Numbered from the stretch's first letter, positions 36,101-43,429 are shown. The stretch: DNA of 46,794 nt from Paludibacteraceae bacterium (GCA_017448345.1 JAFSLP010000048.1:1-46794); one strand, 5' to 3'. The notes: generated by a model from the letters alone, not told the origin. Program-made: numbers and translations.

Positions 36101-39100
36101 CGCTTGTTGCCTCGCCTTCAATCACTTCTGCCAAGTACTTGGTATATTGAGCATAGTAAGTGATATCCGATGTTACGGATTGGATGGTATCACCTGATCC
36201 GTCCGTGGCGGTGTTCCAACCCGTGAACTCGTAGGTGTTGCCGTCATTGGGCACGTATGCTGCATGTGTAGGCATTTCATTACGGTTGTACTCCTCCGTC
36301 AGAACAGTTGTTGTGCCTGCTTTGTCTTTCCAAGTAACGGTATATTTGGTATTAACCCGATAGGTATATGCCTTGCCGTCGATCGTTGTATCCTTCTTCT
36401 CGGTTGTACTCGGCGAAACGACATATTTGGTCAGGTTGCTGACATTATCGGTTGTGTAGGTGGAGTAATAACCGCCGCGAATCTTGAGATAAGATGTACC
36501 GGAGCCTGTACTTACGGGTTCTGATGTTCCCGAATAGAACTTACCGTCCCAAACGGTGACATCGCCTGTAATAGAACCTGTATATGTGGCATCCGCTCGA
36601 GTAGTCTTAATGGATCTCAAAGCATAACTTGAAGTAATGTATGTACCTCCATCGACACTGACGGTGGCTGTCGAATCGCCGTTTGTCACGACAGCAGTAG
36701 CAATATCTATACCCTTGTATGCAGTAAACACAGGATTTCCCGTGATATTGGCTGTTCCTCCAAACGCACAGAGAGCATTTCCGTTTGTCGTATTGGCAGT
36801 GGCATTGACGGTATATGTACCGCCGGAGATGTTGCAAGTACCGCCCGGATAGACACGGACAGCCTCTACATTACCGCCCGATGCTTGATTGATATTGAAC
36901 GTGCCACCTTTGAGGTTTATCGTACCGCCATTGGTAAAAGCGCCAAAGGTCCAGCTTTTTCCTCCGTTCAAGGTGAAGGTACCGTCATTAACGGTTACCA
37001 CACCTTTGGATACAGTACGAATACCCATTATTGAGCCTGAATTGGAAGTACCTGTTGAAGTAAACGAACCTCCGTTAATTACCAATTCGCTGGGGGAAGT
37101 GTGTGAATAGGCAGGATATGATTCGCCGCTATCGGAAGTAGCCTCTGCCTTTATTGTCGGATTGCCATCTACGGTAATTTTACCACCGACATACGCAAAC
37201 AGACCTCTTGCATTGCTTGCCGCTGTTGCCTCAAAGGTACCTCCGTCTATGTTCAGTGTTCCCTGCGTCTGTGCCGCGTATGCAGCTGCGTTGGTTGAGA
37301 CTGCCTTGATGAGAGCTGTGCCGCCGACCGACACCGTTCCGTAGGGAAGGATAGCATACGCATGACCGGTGGTGGTATTCGCCTCTATCGTGCCGCCCGC
37401 TATATCTGCCGTACCACCGGTTGACACATTCAGGCCTCGGGGTGAGTACGCATCGGTGGAATATAGCGTACCGTCGGTCATGGTAAACTTAGCTCCGCTT
37501 GCCACATCCAAGCCGATACTATATTTTGCAGCCGAAAAATCGGATGTGTTACTAACTCTGAGTCCGCCGCCTTGCAGTATAAGCTCGCCTTTTGCCACAT
37601 CAACACAATACAGAGTTCCAGCGTAAGCATGCTTGTTCATCAGGTAGCCGTTGCCGGAGGCACTATTATCGGTGATGATGAGTTTGCAATTCTCTTTTTC
37701 AGGAGCGACACTAAGGAAGACGTTTTTGTTCTCCGCATCAAGTACATCGTTAGTTTTATGGTTACCCATCGTCCACGACAGACCGTTGAGGTCAAGCGTG
37801 ATAGTGGAATTGGCATTATCAGGATTAAACACCATCTGTGTCATATTTCCAACACTCGCCTCCGTGCCAAGTTGAGTTTTAATGCGAATAGTAGCTTGCG
37901 TTTTCTTCATTGCATATTTCCACGCGCTCTGTGCAGAAGTAAACAACGAGTCCTTGCCGTCCGCAATCACTTCCGCATATATGGGTCTGTTAATGGCATA
38001 GTAGGTAACATTGTGGTCCGTAATTGCAGGCAATGGTGTCCCTATCGGATAGGCTGTACCACTATTCCAAGTGTCGGTATTCCAGCCGGCAAACACACGT
38101 GTTACGCCTGTCGAGTTCAAGTCAGGATCGGGGCCTGTCCATACAGGCACTTTGCCGCTCTCCCACTTCTCAGTCTTCAGGATGTTGCTGCCTGTGTTGC
38201 CGCCCATCTTGCACCATGTGACGGTATATTCCTTTCCTGTCACCTTGCATCCGTAGCCTTCTGTTTTGAGGCTCGCCTCGACGGTCGCATCCAGTTCCTT
38301 TACAAGTTTGCCCGAAGCCTTGTATTTGGCTATACTCAAGTTGGGATATGTCGTATAACCGTCTTCCGTGCCGGTGGTAACATTCTCGTTTTTGGCAAGA
38401 TTATAGTAACCGCCGTTGATGACGAAGTTAGCGGTGGCGGCATCGCTGTTACATAAGAGGATACCTGTCGGCGAAGCGGCATTGCTTGCCACCTTGAACT
38501 TACCGCCGTTGACGGTGAGTGTCGGGGTGTTGGCTGTAGCCACAAACATTCCATACGCAGTGTTTGTCTTGGCAGTCACATTGAATGTACCGTCATTGAT
38601 GGTACCCGTTCCTTTTTCAGCATATACGCCGTGCGCACCTGTGGTTGAAGTAGTGGTGGCATTGAATGTACCTCCATTTACAATGACTGTCGGAGTACCG
38701 CTACCATAATAGAGCACCCGAGCATCAGAATTAGCCGAAGCATTGATAGTAGCACCGGCATTGATAGTGGTGGTGGTATTATACACGAACACTCCTCGTG
38801 CATCGGAAGTGCCCGCCGTAGCATTGATGGTACCGCCGCTGATAGTCGTTGTACCATAAGAGATGACACCACGGACTGTGCCTCCGGTGGCTGTAGCGGT
38901 GATTGTACCGCCGGTAATGGTAGCCGTCGGTGTGGTGGCTGTACCCACATGGACACCATAGATAGTTCCTGTTCCCGAAGCAATCACTTCTCCACCCTTC
39001 ATCTCAAGCGAACCTAATACCGAGATACCTCTTGAAGAAGACGAACGATAGCAAGTAGCCTTGATGATACCGCCATTAACTATAATCTTACCATAACCAT

Positions 39101-42100
39101 AAATACCATAAGGAGAATCCACACTGGAACTTCTTTCTGTTGTTTTGGCTTCTATCGTACCACCATTGATTGTAACGACCGATGTTGTAGAAGAAGCAAT
39201 ATTGACACCATACGGATTATGATCGGATATAGCCTCCAATCTTCCGCCATTCATTGTAAATTTATGTCCACTTGCTACTGTAACACCACCCACATCTGTT
39301 GTTTTGGCAGACGAAGAATTATATGTCATGGTGTTGATTGCAGATACAGTACCGCTATTGAGAATGAAATGACCTTTGGTCACACTGACGGCATAGCGGC
39401 GGCTATTCTCAGAATAACTGAGTTGTATCTTACCTGTACCGGCGGCACTCTGGTCGATGACGATAAGTACCGCATTGGCGGCATTGAGCGTAATCATACT
39501 CGTCACTGTTCCTGTCAGCGTATAGCCGTTGAGGTCGAGGATGGTGTTACCGTCACCTGTGTAATTCAAAGCCGTTGAAACGGATACGTTCTTGAGCAGT
39601 TTGATAGTAGTGGCTGTTCCGGGTCCTGTTCCCGTATTCGCATCCGAAAAAGCATCGGCAATCTTGAACCACGAGAGCGTATTACCCGAGCGTGTTGTTT
39701 CCGCCACGGGCGAAGCGAGTGTCCATACGTCGCTGACGTACTCATAGTAAATGCGGACATTATGCTCGTCGAGCGAGTAGTAGAACGTGCCGTCTTTGGT
39801 AGCCGCCAGCCATGCTCCGTCGTACCAGATATAATCCTGTCCGTCAACAGTATATGCTTTATTGGTAGATGCTACTTTGGTTGCCGGGTGCCAGTTACAG
39901 CCCTCCGAGAAGCAGATATAATAGGTAGTTGCCGCATCGGACTTGTGGTATGCCTCGTCACTGGTGTTCTTGACGAGTGCCACCAGTGCGCCGTTCACAA
40001 AGGCTTTCTGCACGCCGCCGACGGTATAGAGACAGTTGGCATCCGTGCCGCCGTACTCCTCAATGTCGCAGTCGAGTTTGGTATATAGCTTGTTGTCGGA
40101 ACCGCTATAGATAGAGGCTACCTCGTCGCCTTCGCCGATAGTGGCACCGGTAGGTTGGAACTGATGCCATGCGCTATGGAGGGTCCAGTTATAGAGATAG
40201 GTGTCGTTGAGTCCCGCCCACCAGTTGTCGCATACATCGGCTTTGACGTTCGCCCATTTCATACGGTCGAGGATACCTGTCTTGTCGTGCGAATAGACAG
40301 CAGCAACAGTTGTATTCGTACCGCCTGTGCCATACACCGCACCCGACTTGATATACGTAAAGTCATAGGTATGGTTGGATTTGATGGTGGATGCCGCAGA
40401 AGTGAACCAACGACCGTTGACATTCTTGAAGGTGGTAGAAGCAATCGCCTTGGTATAAGAGCCGTCGTCATTGCAGAGGTTGGCGTTCGAGACACTCACG
40501 CTGGTGTTATTCGACAGCTCCTTGCACATCACAATAGTGGTAGTAGTCGGCAGGGTGCCGAACTGCACTTGTCCACCGCCGTTACCCACTACGGCGGAGC
40601 CGCTGGTGGATGAATAGAGGCGACCGCTGCTGCCGAACTTGAGCGTTCCGTCCACCACCAAACGGGCATCCTCCAGCAAGGTCTTTACCTTACCGTCGCT
40701 GTAATTCCATCCGGCGTAGGTGGCATCGCGGTCGTAGTGTGCAGTCAGGTTGGCATAGTTACGGAAATAGTAAGCGTACATGCAATAGGTGCTCCAGTCG
40801 GTCTGGTCGAACATATAGCAGTTGGAGTTGAGTTGCAGCGTCGCGTCGGACTTGATTTCCACCACTGAACCGGCGTGCATCACCATCGGCTTGCCGATAG
40901 TGGTCGTACCCGAATTGACGATGATATGCATATTCGCCGGAATAGGGAGATTGTAATCTCCTGAAGATATGGTCATTCCACTTAATGTTATGGAAATAGC
41001 GCCCAAACTTGCTGAACCGCTCATGGCATAGCATACGCGGTCGGTAGTCGGGTCATACCATTTCTTAAGAGAAGCACCGGTACCAAGCACAAACAGACCG
41101 GAACTTCCGATAAGATCCGGTTTGACAGTATAGGTTTGACCATTACCATAGATGGTCCAATAGCAGGTTTCTTTAGCGCCATTTTTGAGCGTTATTGGCG
41201 CCTCGATATTCTGAATGGTATAACTCTGGAAAGGGAAGAATTTCCACGATGATCGGTTGTTGTATATGGTTTGCGAAGCCGTACCGCCGCGCCATTCGCC
41301 GCATTGGAACACTTCATATACATTCGAACCGGACTCGGCAATTATCTCTCCTACATTGGAGGTGTTGTTACCTTGGTTCATATTCTGCCCTTGCACAAAT
41401 CCCCATGCGTAGAGCGTGGAGCCGGATTTGAGGTTGATGGTGCCACCCAAGGAGAGGTCAAGCACGCCCACGCTGCCTCGAACAAGCGAGGTGGGGTTAC
41501 CTCCGTTGATGGCCATCACCTGACCACCCACGCAGATGCTACCCGAGCAATCAATAATAGCCCCGGGAGCCAACGTAAGTTTCTTATAGACCTTCAGTTC
41601 CGGTGCAGAACCGATACCGGTGATATGCACATTATTCGGCTCGGTGATTTTGCTATAATCGGAACCATAGGGAATAAGAAGGGTCACACCAGAGGAGATA
41701 GTAAAGGTTCCAGTGGGGATGGAACCGCTATTGACCACGATAATTTTCTTTGATGAACTGCTTTCCGCCTTTGTGTTGGCTGCCGCCAAGTTCGACGTAA
41801 CATAATTGGTTCCCTGTACCCAGAATTGCGCCTTGCCATCATCGGGTTCAAACTCGGCACCGATAGTGGTATTGGCGGTGAAGTTCGGCTCACACTCATC
41901 GCCAAAGGCGAAATAGCTCTTGGTTGCTCCGCCATTGGTAGTGGTGTACCATCCTTTGAGCCGGTATCCGGCATCTGGGAAAGCCTGAAGCTTGACCGTT
42001 CCATCGACCGTAAAGGAAGCATAGTCAGACACCGCTGCGCCATCGTGAGTTATCGTGTAAGAGCCGTTGGTGGGTGTAACAAAACTGAGCTGTATGATTT

Positions 42101-42536
42101 TCACAAAGCTGGCATAGAGATTCTTATCGGTATAACTGTTGTCCATACCGGAAGGAGCGGCACCTGACGTAACTGCGACGGAATAATGTGCTTCCGTAGA
42201 AGCCAATGTGTACTCATCGTTGCTATTCTTGGTGTACCAACCCGTGAACTTATACCCGGCATTCGCTTGGGCATAGAAATGGTAAGTAGTGGTTTTGTTG
42301 GCACCCTCCACTTCTGCCGACGAAGCCGCTGAAGTCGTACTCGTACAGTTTTTATACGACGGAGAGGACGTTGCCGCCTTCCCTACATACACTTTACCAC
42401 CCGCGGTAGGCGAGCCGCTCTTTAGGTAAATACTGGCACGCGAGTAAGACGAACCGCTGGCATAGACATCCGCCACATTGAGGAACAAGATTCCCAAAAG
42501 GGTCATCAAAAAGATTCTGACAATACGTTTATTCAT
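24147..42536 (-). CDS. Giant modular surface protein (6129 aa) with beta-helix and InlB-type repeats and T9SS tail
   Basis: A signal peptide (MNKRIVRIFLMTLLGILFLNVADVYA) leads into InlB-like repeats (GYKFTGWY) and a first beta-solenoid region up to about residue 950. About nine modules follow. Each opens with a YYA-Y or similar strand and a TI-LL-N motif (near nt 39600, 37880, 36030, 34345, 32600, 31535, 30115, 28795 and 27070). Each continues TIDLNG-TI, then a right-handed beta-helix rich in NGGT, SGGT and GGTI turns, and ends in a Listeria-Bacteroides (InlB B) repeat (TWDLDGG, GYTF-GW-P, TYTATW). The modules containing residues near 3668 and 4581 are the most alike. A final beta domain and a tail (KVLMDGKMYIRIG...YDATGKLV) fit T9SS export. 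No catalytic residues were recognised. This looks like a very long surface fibre or adhesin. It is the middle gene of a three-gene operon. The frame is intact throughout. Confidence 0.88.
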   Translation of the reverse strand: MNKRIVRIFLMTLLGILFLNVADVYASGSSYSRASIYLKSGSPTAGGKVYVGKAATSSPSYKNCTSTTSAASSAEVEGANKTTTYHFYAQANAGYKFTGWYTKNSNDEYTLASTEAHYSVAVTSGAAPSGMDNSYTDKNLYASFVKIIQLSFVTPTNGSYTITHDGAAVSDYASFTVDGTVKLQAFPDAGYRLKGWYTTTNGGATKSYFAFGDECEPNFTANTTIGAEFEPDDGKAQFWVQGTNYVTSNLAAANTKAESSSSKKIIVVNSGSIPTGTFTISSGVTLLIPYGSDYSKITEPNNVHITGIGSAPELKVYKKLTLAPGAIIDCSGSICVGGQVMAINGGNPTSLVRGSVGVLDLSLGGTINLKSGSTLYAWGFVQGQNMNQGNNTSNVGEIIAESGSNVYEVFQCGEWRGGTASQTIYNNRSSWKFFPFQSYTIQNIEAPITLKNGAKETCYWTIYGNGQTYTVKPDLIGSSGLFVLGTGASLKKWYDPTTDRVCYAMSGSASLGAISITLSGMTISSGDYNLPIPANMHIIVNSGTTTIGKPMVMHAGSVVEIKSDATLQLNSNCYMFDQTDWSTYCMYAYYFRNYANLTAHYDRDATYAGWNYSDGKVKTLLEDARLVVDGTLKFGSSGRLYSSTSGSAVVGNGGGQVQFGTLPTTTTIVMCKELSNNTSVSVSNANLCNDDGSYTKAIASTTFKNVNGRWFTSAASTIKSNHTYDFTYIKSGAVYGTGGTNTTVAAVYSHDKTGILDRMKWANVKADVCDNWWAGLNDTYLYNWTLHSAWHQFQPTGATIGEGDEVASIYSGSDNKLYTKLDCDIEEYGGTDANCLYTVGGVQKAFVNGALVALVKNTSDEAYHKSDAATTYYICFSEGCNWHPATKVASTNKAYTVDGQDYIWYDGAWLAATKDGTFYYSLDEHNVRIYYEYVSDVWTLASPVAETTRSGNTLSWFKIADAFSDANTGTGPGTATTIKLLKNVSVSTALNYTGDGNTILDLNGYTLTGTVTSMITLNAANAVLIVIDQSAAGTGKIQLSYSENSRRYAVSVTKGHFILNSGTVSAINTMTYNSSSAKTTDVGGVTVASGHKFTMNGGRLEAISDHNPYGVNIASSTTSVVTINGGTIEAKTTERSSSVDSPYGIYGYGKIIVNGGIIKATCYRSSSSRGISVLGSLEMKGGEVIASGTGTIYGVHVGTATTPTATITGGTITATATGGTVRGVISYGTTTISGGTINATAGTSDARGVFVYNTTTTINAGATINASANSDARVLYYGSGTPTVIVNGGTFNATTTSTTGAHGVYAEKGTGTINDGTFNVTAKTNTAYGMFVATANTPTLTVNGGKFKVASNAASPTGILLCNSDAATANFVINGGYYNLAKNENVTTGTEDGYTTYPNLSIAKYKASGKLVKELDATVEASLKTEGYGCKVTGKEYTVTWCKMGGNTGSNILKTEKWESGKVPVWTGPDPDLNSTGVTRVFAGWNTDTWNSGTAYPIGTPLPAITDHNVTYYAINRPIYAEVIADGKDSLFTSAQSAWKYAMKKTQATIRIKTQLGTEASVGNMTQMVFNPDNANSTITLDLNGLSWTMGNHKTNDVLDAENKNVFLSVAPEKENCKLIITDNSASGNGYLMNKHAYAGTLYCVDVAKGELILQGGGLRVSNTSDFSAAKYSIGLDVASGAKFTMTDGTLYSTDAYSPRGLNVSTGGTADIAGGTIEANTTTGHAYAILPYGTVSVGGTALIKAVSTNAAAYAAQTQGTLNIDGGTFEATAASNARGLFAYVGGKITVDGNPTIKAEATSDSGESYPAYSHTSPSELVINGGSFTSTGTSNSGSIMGIRTVSKGVVTVNDGTFTLNGGKSWTFGAFTNGGTINLKGGTFNINQASGGNVEAVRVYPGGTCNISGGTYTVNATANTTNGNALCAFGGTANITGNPVFTAYKGIDIATAVVTNGDSTATVSVDGGTYITSSYALRSIKTTRADATYTGSITGDVTVWDGKFYSGTSEPVSTGSGTSYLKIRGGYYSTYTTDNVSNLTKYVVSPSTTEKKDTTIDGKAYTYRVNTKYTVTWKDKAGTTTVLTEEYNRNEMPTHAAYVPNDGNTYEFTGWNTATDGSGDTIQSVTSDITYYAQYTKYLAEVIEGEATSGTRYEKFSKAWAVAQNMPVATIKILSNFSSSLEYELKPDSASGAQSLTIDLNGHTITCSAATATAAFKIDKAGCKLIIDDSGSGGVLRHKANASATVLYGIKILNGELELKGGKLSAQNTCIDGVSGAGVRTVLGSAGTTFTMSGGTLLACSRLDPRAYASDGASVFNATGGTITARTDYIEDSTTKYGTNAYGVVLWNNGTFNMSGTTKITITTGTGALGVYSYGANAVANISGGTITATTKTGGSAVCTQAGNSGTLNITGGTFTARTAATWAVGVNSAEGGIVNVDGGTFDAQSTAADLTSIWNIEGIRVSKNANVVINGGNFTASKGASPIGVGVRGGTTTINGGTFDAKVGLYAMDYADGNQSATVTINGGTFIGTAEAVKVASMLRDVKDGEGNVTATYKAYSNVTVNGGYFYSEGSYIVSLTQKSGVTNSTLVLNGGKYCEKSGTTYKGQISALKGSTTTITDISETVGGKTYVYELKTPFSVTWNAGTSYTKSETLQSGVTPANTEVTSFVAADGKTYYFTGWSPTPAPIYDNTTYTAVGTYYEAKVKIGSGAWTNYEDFLDAWAVIQENANCTIALLNNVELADKILYKPEVANAKTTFDLNNFTLSAGGTVDRLLDFNKTDAQLTITDNSTAKGGKLSIVRTSASNIYTVVVSNGELLMTGGTLYVENNQNDANWHPAIAVYVAASDNAKLTMTGGTLESKAKYCAYTVQSYGITNITGGTVKANSPGLDDGSNGYAIGIYAVQRTTTIGDTAKIEATGLMSINGAMATGWISTDGQTRYNGTLNITGGTIDVTATAKNACGVQANATSKTVDGTNYGAHGIVNISGGTFNVKCSAATATQVFAMQVTAARIFDTATPHNLLLDEKAEANISGGTFLVDTRNNGAWVANGNNIDLLRNWGTLNVSGGTFTIYQNSSPVGVASYRNKATISGNPVFNINSYAAATGVEAGPWNSNGYCDADAANNLAEIEVNGGTFNVKTESNLSIGAWSCGGLDGDSKYAMNAKVTVNGGEFVCINPTAGYSRIFRQENTRTGTYGSATAQIIVRGGKFKPLFGTAEPYSSTGTHNVTLPDNNDKRTVLAGGYYVHNTELATFVSDTCVITPITSAAVDAEYNNGYRYRIDVNYVAKVQTGSTTKNYTTVKAAFDYAKTVSNPTITLLDNCTLSDGNYTFDANSWTGTLDLNNFTLTPTFDSSLGRAFTVKGTGSKLTITDNSSAKGGKIYYQGSSTMTVIYIVVEGSAEVELAGGTLYAENTSTDKQMNGFVVNGSGTKFTQSDGTFIVKGKYYGRGYYGSGTVELKGGKMNVTGETSQAIGLNPNTETSVLNISGTFALNAKSDNYAYGVYTQNGTATIEENPNLYVEAPTRARVLQGTGGSTTVNGGLFEANGTTASQSDCYALISEGTSTMTVGGGKFKTNQNNIAYKSTDATLTINGGYFNESSGTNHKTKVETYKGSGKVVLNLDTDDAEYAAGYRYLVTTDPVAKVKAGSAVTYHTTVASAITAANALTNPTVTMLKNASTTQQEIKAAMTIDLNGKTISSTATTKKNGVFKINTADKTVTITDSGTGGKIDHTASVEGHLYGVSVAAGTLNLEGGTIYAKNTAAKDTSTVRAYGIYSVASTAITISEGRVEAWRPEKTYAWGIYASGDITMTGGTVYAEGSGVVRGIYTYVATAPALTASLTNATVTATASETNSMAVYAYANTDLTIHSGTYTATGTTTVYAVYERNEDSNTVTINGGKFSGTTGELFKGTKATASIRGGYYVHNTSIEANCAANYHILQLPTPLTEGGITYQYEVAEAYTLTWDLDGGTVTTAGTQATVDATGTPSGYVKKGASLTAPTVTKTGYTFASWSPAVAATMPTANTTYTATWNINTFAITWKNGSTIIETDAAVNYGATPSYDGATPTKTADATYVYTFDGWSTTDGGALVSPLPAVTAAATYYAHYSTAPTVASVTINGATTYHATLADAFTKANSATKAPTITILQDILGLTSGVSYTNTSYNGTLDLNNHTVAGTVMNVITMNASGKKLTITDTSGAKGGELRTVVNTNALVCAVSVARGTLQINEGKVYAENTNTGSSAFATAVNVSSNASRVDVNGGTLEAKAVKDSYGIYSCSTVDVNGGTVKATTTGATGTTAYGMYVANEFLTIPEGADVDVIVSGAYDAVGVFVGGINAGGDDSDGYAQINTINLSVTATNTAYGFWSNADENGGSANAGNIQVEDGVINITGNKAVGVHVSAGADGEEPEMFIYGGKYKLTGTTKQFLSYQSTTDASNYYVTGGYFNINIDGGGDDTQYIPSPKHVVPTTAAERASIGEDYLYKVTDAYTVTWVTDGDALTGDYTAGITAVGATIVQPNTPTKAGYTFNAWSPVPGATMTASNKTYTATWNAAVASVAAEGETTTYYATVASAIAAANELTNPTVTMLRDASVTAQVDITATMTIDLNGKTVSSASTTKKNGVFIVNADGITVTIKDSGTGGKIDHTASIASNVYGLYVAKGSLILESGTVYAKNTATASDGAFGINATGNVTVTGGTVYAEGTTAVYGIYNTVSTTLTNATVTAKSNITDGSAGTVYALTAKGGTLTVNSGTYTATGGKTGYTVVASNTEGVSVTINGGKFSGTSRELYKGTSATASISGGYYVHNTTVKDNCATNYHVLPASLTEGGITYNYEVAEAYKLTWSTDGDDLTGDYTKGYNGYVKPGTTIVAPNTPTKSGYTFAAWTPAVAATMPAANTTYTATWTINQYTVTWDATTNGGSCTVPSTTKDYNTAIGTLPTATKTGYDFNGWFTAATGGEQITTATKVTADVTYYAQFSVRSHTLTWNANGGTLTGGTASGTYAYGTAITAPTATRDGYTFAGWYFERMSEVQTPKTTMQDYDMVYTAQWTMVNYNITYDLDGGTAGTPANPTTYNIESAAITLSNPTKAGYTFTGWTGTGLSDATETVTIPAGSTGNRTYTATWAQNVASVTVSGTTTPYTTLADAFKAANEAAAAPTIKILQDISGITETLTYSGAKNCTLDLNGHTVESTARYMLYMSPSTNAPILTITDLTSQKEGKLWQNPSTTSTSYTVYIAKGKVVFEAGTIGGESSTATLVGVQVTNSTSRSFTMNGGKIEITTTNSKIGYGIITYGIVNINSGKIDVQTAGAAYGVECRNNTTTIKAPADFYIRGTTAYGARVGGHTPTATASYNGTLNVEGGTFDVEASTGNAYGVDVYSGTFTATDETVYHDAGTANISGGTFTVNAKTTDKYAFGVQVLAALTDPVATPKATITGGKFNVTAATAARAYATNTKAAATALLVQGGWYNIDKGLANYIAPTKTTSNYYKFSLAGQSPYKYEVAEGYTLTWDLDGGSVSAAGTPDGVVKVGASLTAPTVTKTDYTFAGWTPAPAAIMPAEDQTYTATWTLDETGSLLDIVDWTANTLTINANGWTASGWPYTINGVVYQKDKATADAISSANYRDADRTLVLSYSGDAGTQLSIKVQDKDNTVISLKKYTIPFIGTTAGTDASSIVYVNSGTLTISANTTLAALYIRPEASVTITGGTLTIGKLVLRTLPWQAAAISGNFTATETWYTRIAPNKRTVTGPYAPITYESASYYQFALPRNCTAKLKDIKVSHGANTPYGNTWLLKRYNEATRAANGAGNDNWVALGENDYIQGGVGYEMFSNSAYYREFYFPLGTVSSASLGTTTSVAYDLGAAGDKHAGWNIVSSPLMSVYDNSKANPETGMKVSWLMTDGSYDQGIPEAIYPAIPFSYQASEGQSSISFAGASLVAAVPQRRVAAEDEPVRLQWLHLDVQDENGIGDHTSILSHPERYEEAYKTGIDVAKQSFEASRALLYSSHAYGEMAFAGVADSLLERGIPLTVFSPAAQKLTFSLRENDWLDRMAYVWLMDNETGVRTDLLNSAYTYDAAEGTTRGRFVLFGKFNAPQIPTGTGEVQDGNAQGVKAQKVLMDGKMYIRIGNRTYDATGKLVTK
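27000..39700 (-). repeat. About nine diverged beta-helix/InlB modules inside the giant gene
   Basis: Module spacing estimated from the TI-LL-N motif is about 1.7-1.85 kb for the first four intervals, 1.07 kb for the fifth, and 1.3-1.7 kb for the rest. The copies are diverged at DNA level, so the array is old rather than newly amplified. The pair near 31535 and 28795 is clearly closer. Confidence 0.7.
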
Positions 42537-42568
42537 AGTAGTATTATTTTATTTTATTTTCTGTTTTA

Positions 42569-42925
42569 TCAGCAGGATGAGGAAGGCGGCTGCGAGGGCG
42601 ATGCGGGACCAGTCCACGAGGACATGCCGTCCTCCAGGACAGCCTGCTGCCAGACCTCCACCAAGTCGGTCGGCACTATGAGTTTCTGCTCGTTGGGACA
42701 AGGTCTGTCGCCCTTTGTGCCGATAAGGAAATACAAGAAAAATTTGTCAGACCATGGCGTACCCGGCAAGAAAGAGAGCACATCGTCCGGGTCACACACG
42801 ACAAGACTCGCCTGCACATAATCGGCTGCGAGGCGGTTCACGCTGTTAACACTGTCCCTCCCCCATAGACAAAGGGGAAGCAGGAACAGTATTATTACTG
42901 AATATGTTCTGTTTCGTTCACCCAT
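42569..42925 (-). CDS. Small secreted protein upstream of the giant gene, probably frameshifted at its 3' end
   Basis: As read, 118 aa from the ATG at 42925 (an ATG at 42943 is less likely): signal peptide MGERNRTYSVIILFLLPLCLWG, then a soluble part (ADYVQASLVVCDPDDVLSFL ... VEVWQQAVLEDGMSSW), then a low-complexity end (TGPASPSQPPSSSC). One added base at the CCC run (42605-42607) would switch the end to TGPRIALAAAFLILLIKQKIK, a transmembrane segment with a basic tail stopping at 42549, 12 bp before the giant gene's ATG. So the frame probably lost one base by mutation or sequencing error. No family was recognised. It is the first gene of the giant operon. Confidence 0.6.
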   Translation of the reverse strand: MGERNRTYSVIILFLLPLCLWGRDSVNSVNRLAADYVQASLVVCDPDDVLSFLPGTPWSDKFFLYFLIGTKGDRPCPNEQKLIVPTDLVEVWQQAVLEDGMSSWTGPASPSQPPSSSC

Positions 42926-42986
42926 TATCCCGGCGCGTAACACTACGCACGCAGTGATAACACATATGCTTGTACCAAAAGCGCTA

Positions 42987-42994
42987 CAAAATTA
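42987..42994 (-). promoter_or_regulatory. Possible -7 box of the giant-protein operon
   Basis: TAATTTTG on the minus strand matches the -7 consensus, but at the expected -33 position there is only a 14-base A run (43009-43022, T's on the transcribed side). The poly-T could be a phase-variable spacer region; this is a weak promoter call. Confidence 0.4.
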
Positions 42995-43260
42995 CAACAC
43001 TTTTTTCTAAAAAAAAAAAAAACGGACGCGGAAAATGCAGATTTTCTTCATTTTGTAAAGTACAGTTTGCAAAATAAGGAGATTTTTAGATGAAAAACGA
43101 ATGTTTTTTGGAGTTTTGGGATAACCTTTGGTATTTCATGACTATCCCTTTCTTCCTCCTATCCCCCTTCCATACTGATAGGAACCAGGGACCCGGACGG
43201 GCGCTAACGTGCCACTTGCAGCGTCCGGTGGGCACTGTACCCTCGCTGTACAATTTTTGA

Positions 43261-43408
43261 CCAATTGACCTCGAACCCTGCGTAGTGGTAATGCAATGGT
43301 AACGCAATAGTATTTCAGGAGGAGGGTATCACCACGGAGTCAGGGAATAATTAAAAATTAAAAATTAACAATTAATATCTCGTTAGGCGAAGGGCTGTTT
43401 GCTGTTCT
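43261..43408. repeat. 148-bp intergenic repeat, copy B
   Basis: Partner of 23081-23228, about 95% identical without gaps. It lies between the end of the second large surface-protein locus and the start of the giant operon. Looser similarity to the copy A flanks is visible from about 43155 to 43450. The region 42995-43260 holds no convincing gene. Confidence 0.9.
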
Positions 43409-43429
43409 TATAATATACTCATTCATAGT

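Noticed and set aside
43086-43307. A 73-codon minus-strand frame in the intergenic region
   Set aside because: It runs into the dispersed 148-bp repeat, shows no protein-like pattern and has no promoter or partner gene.
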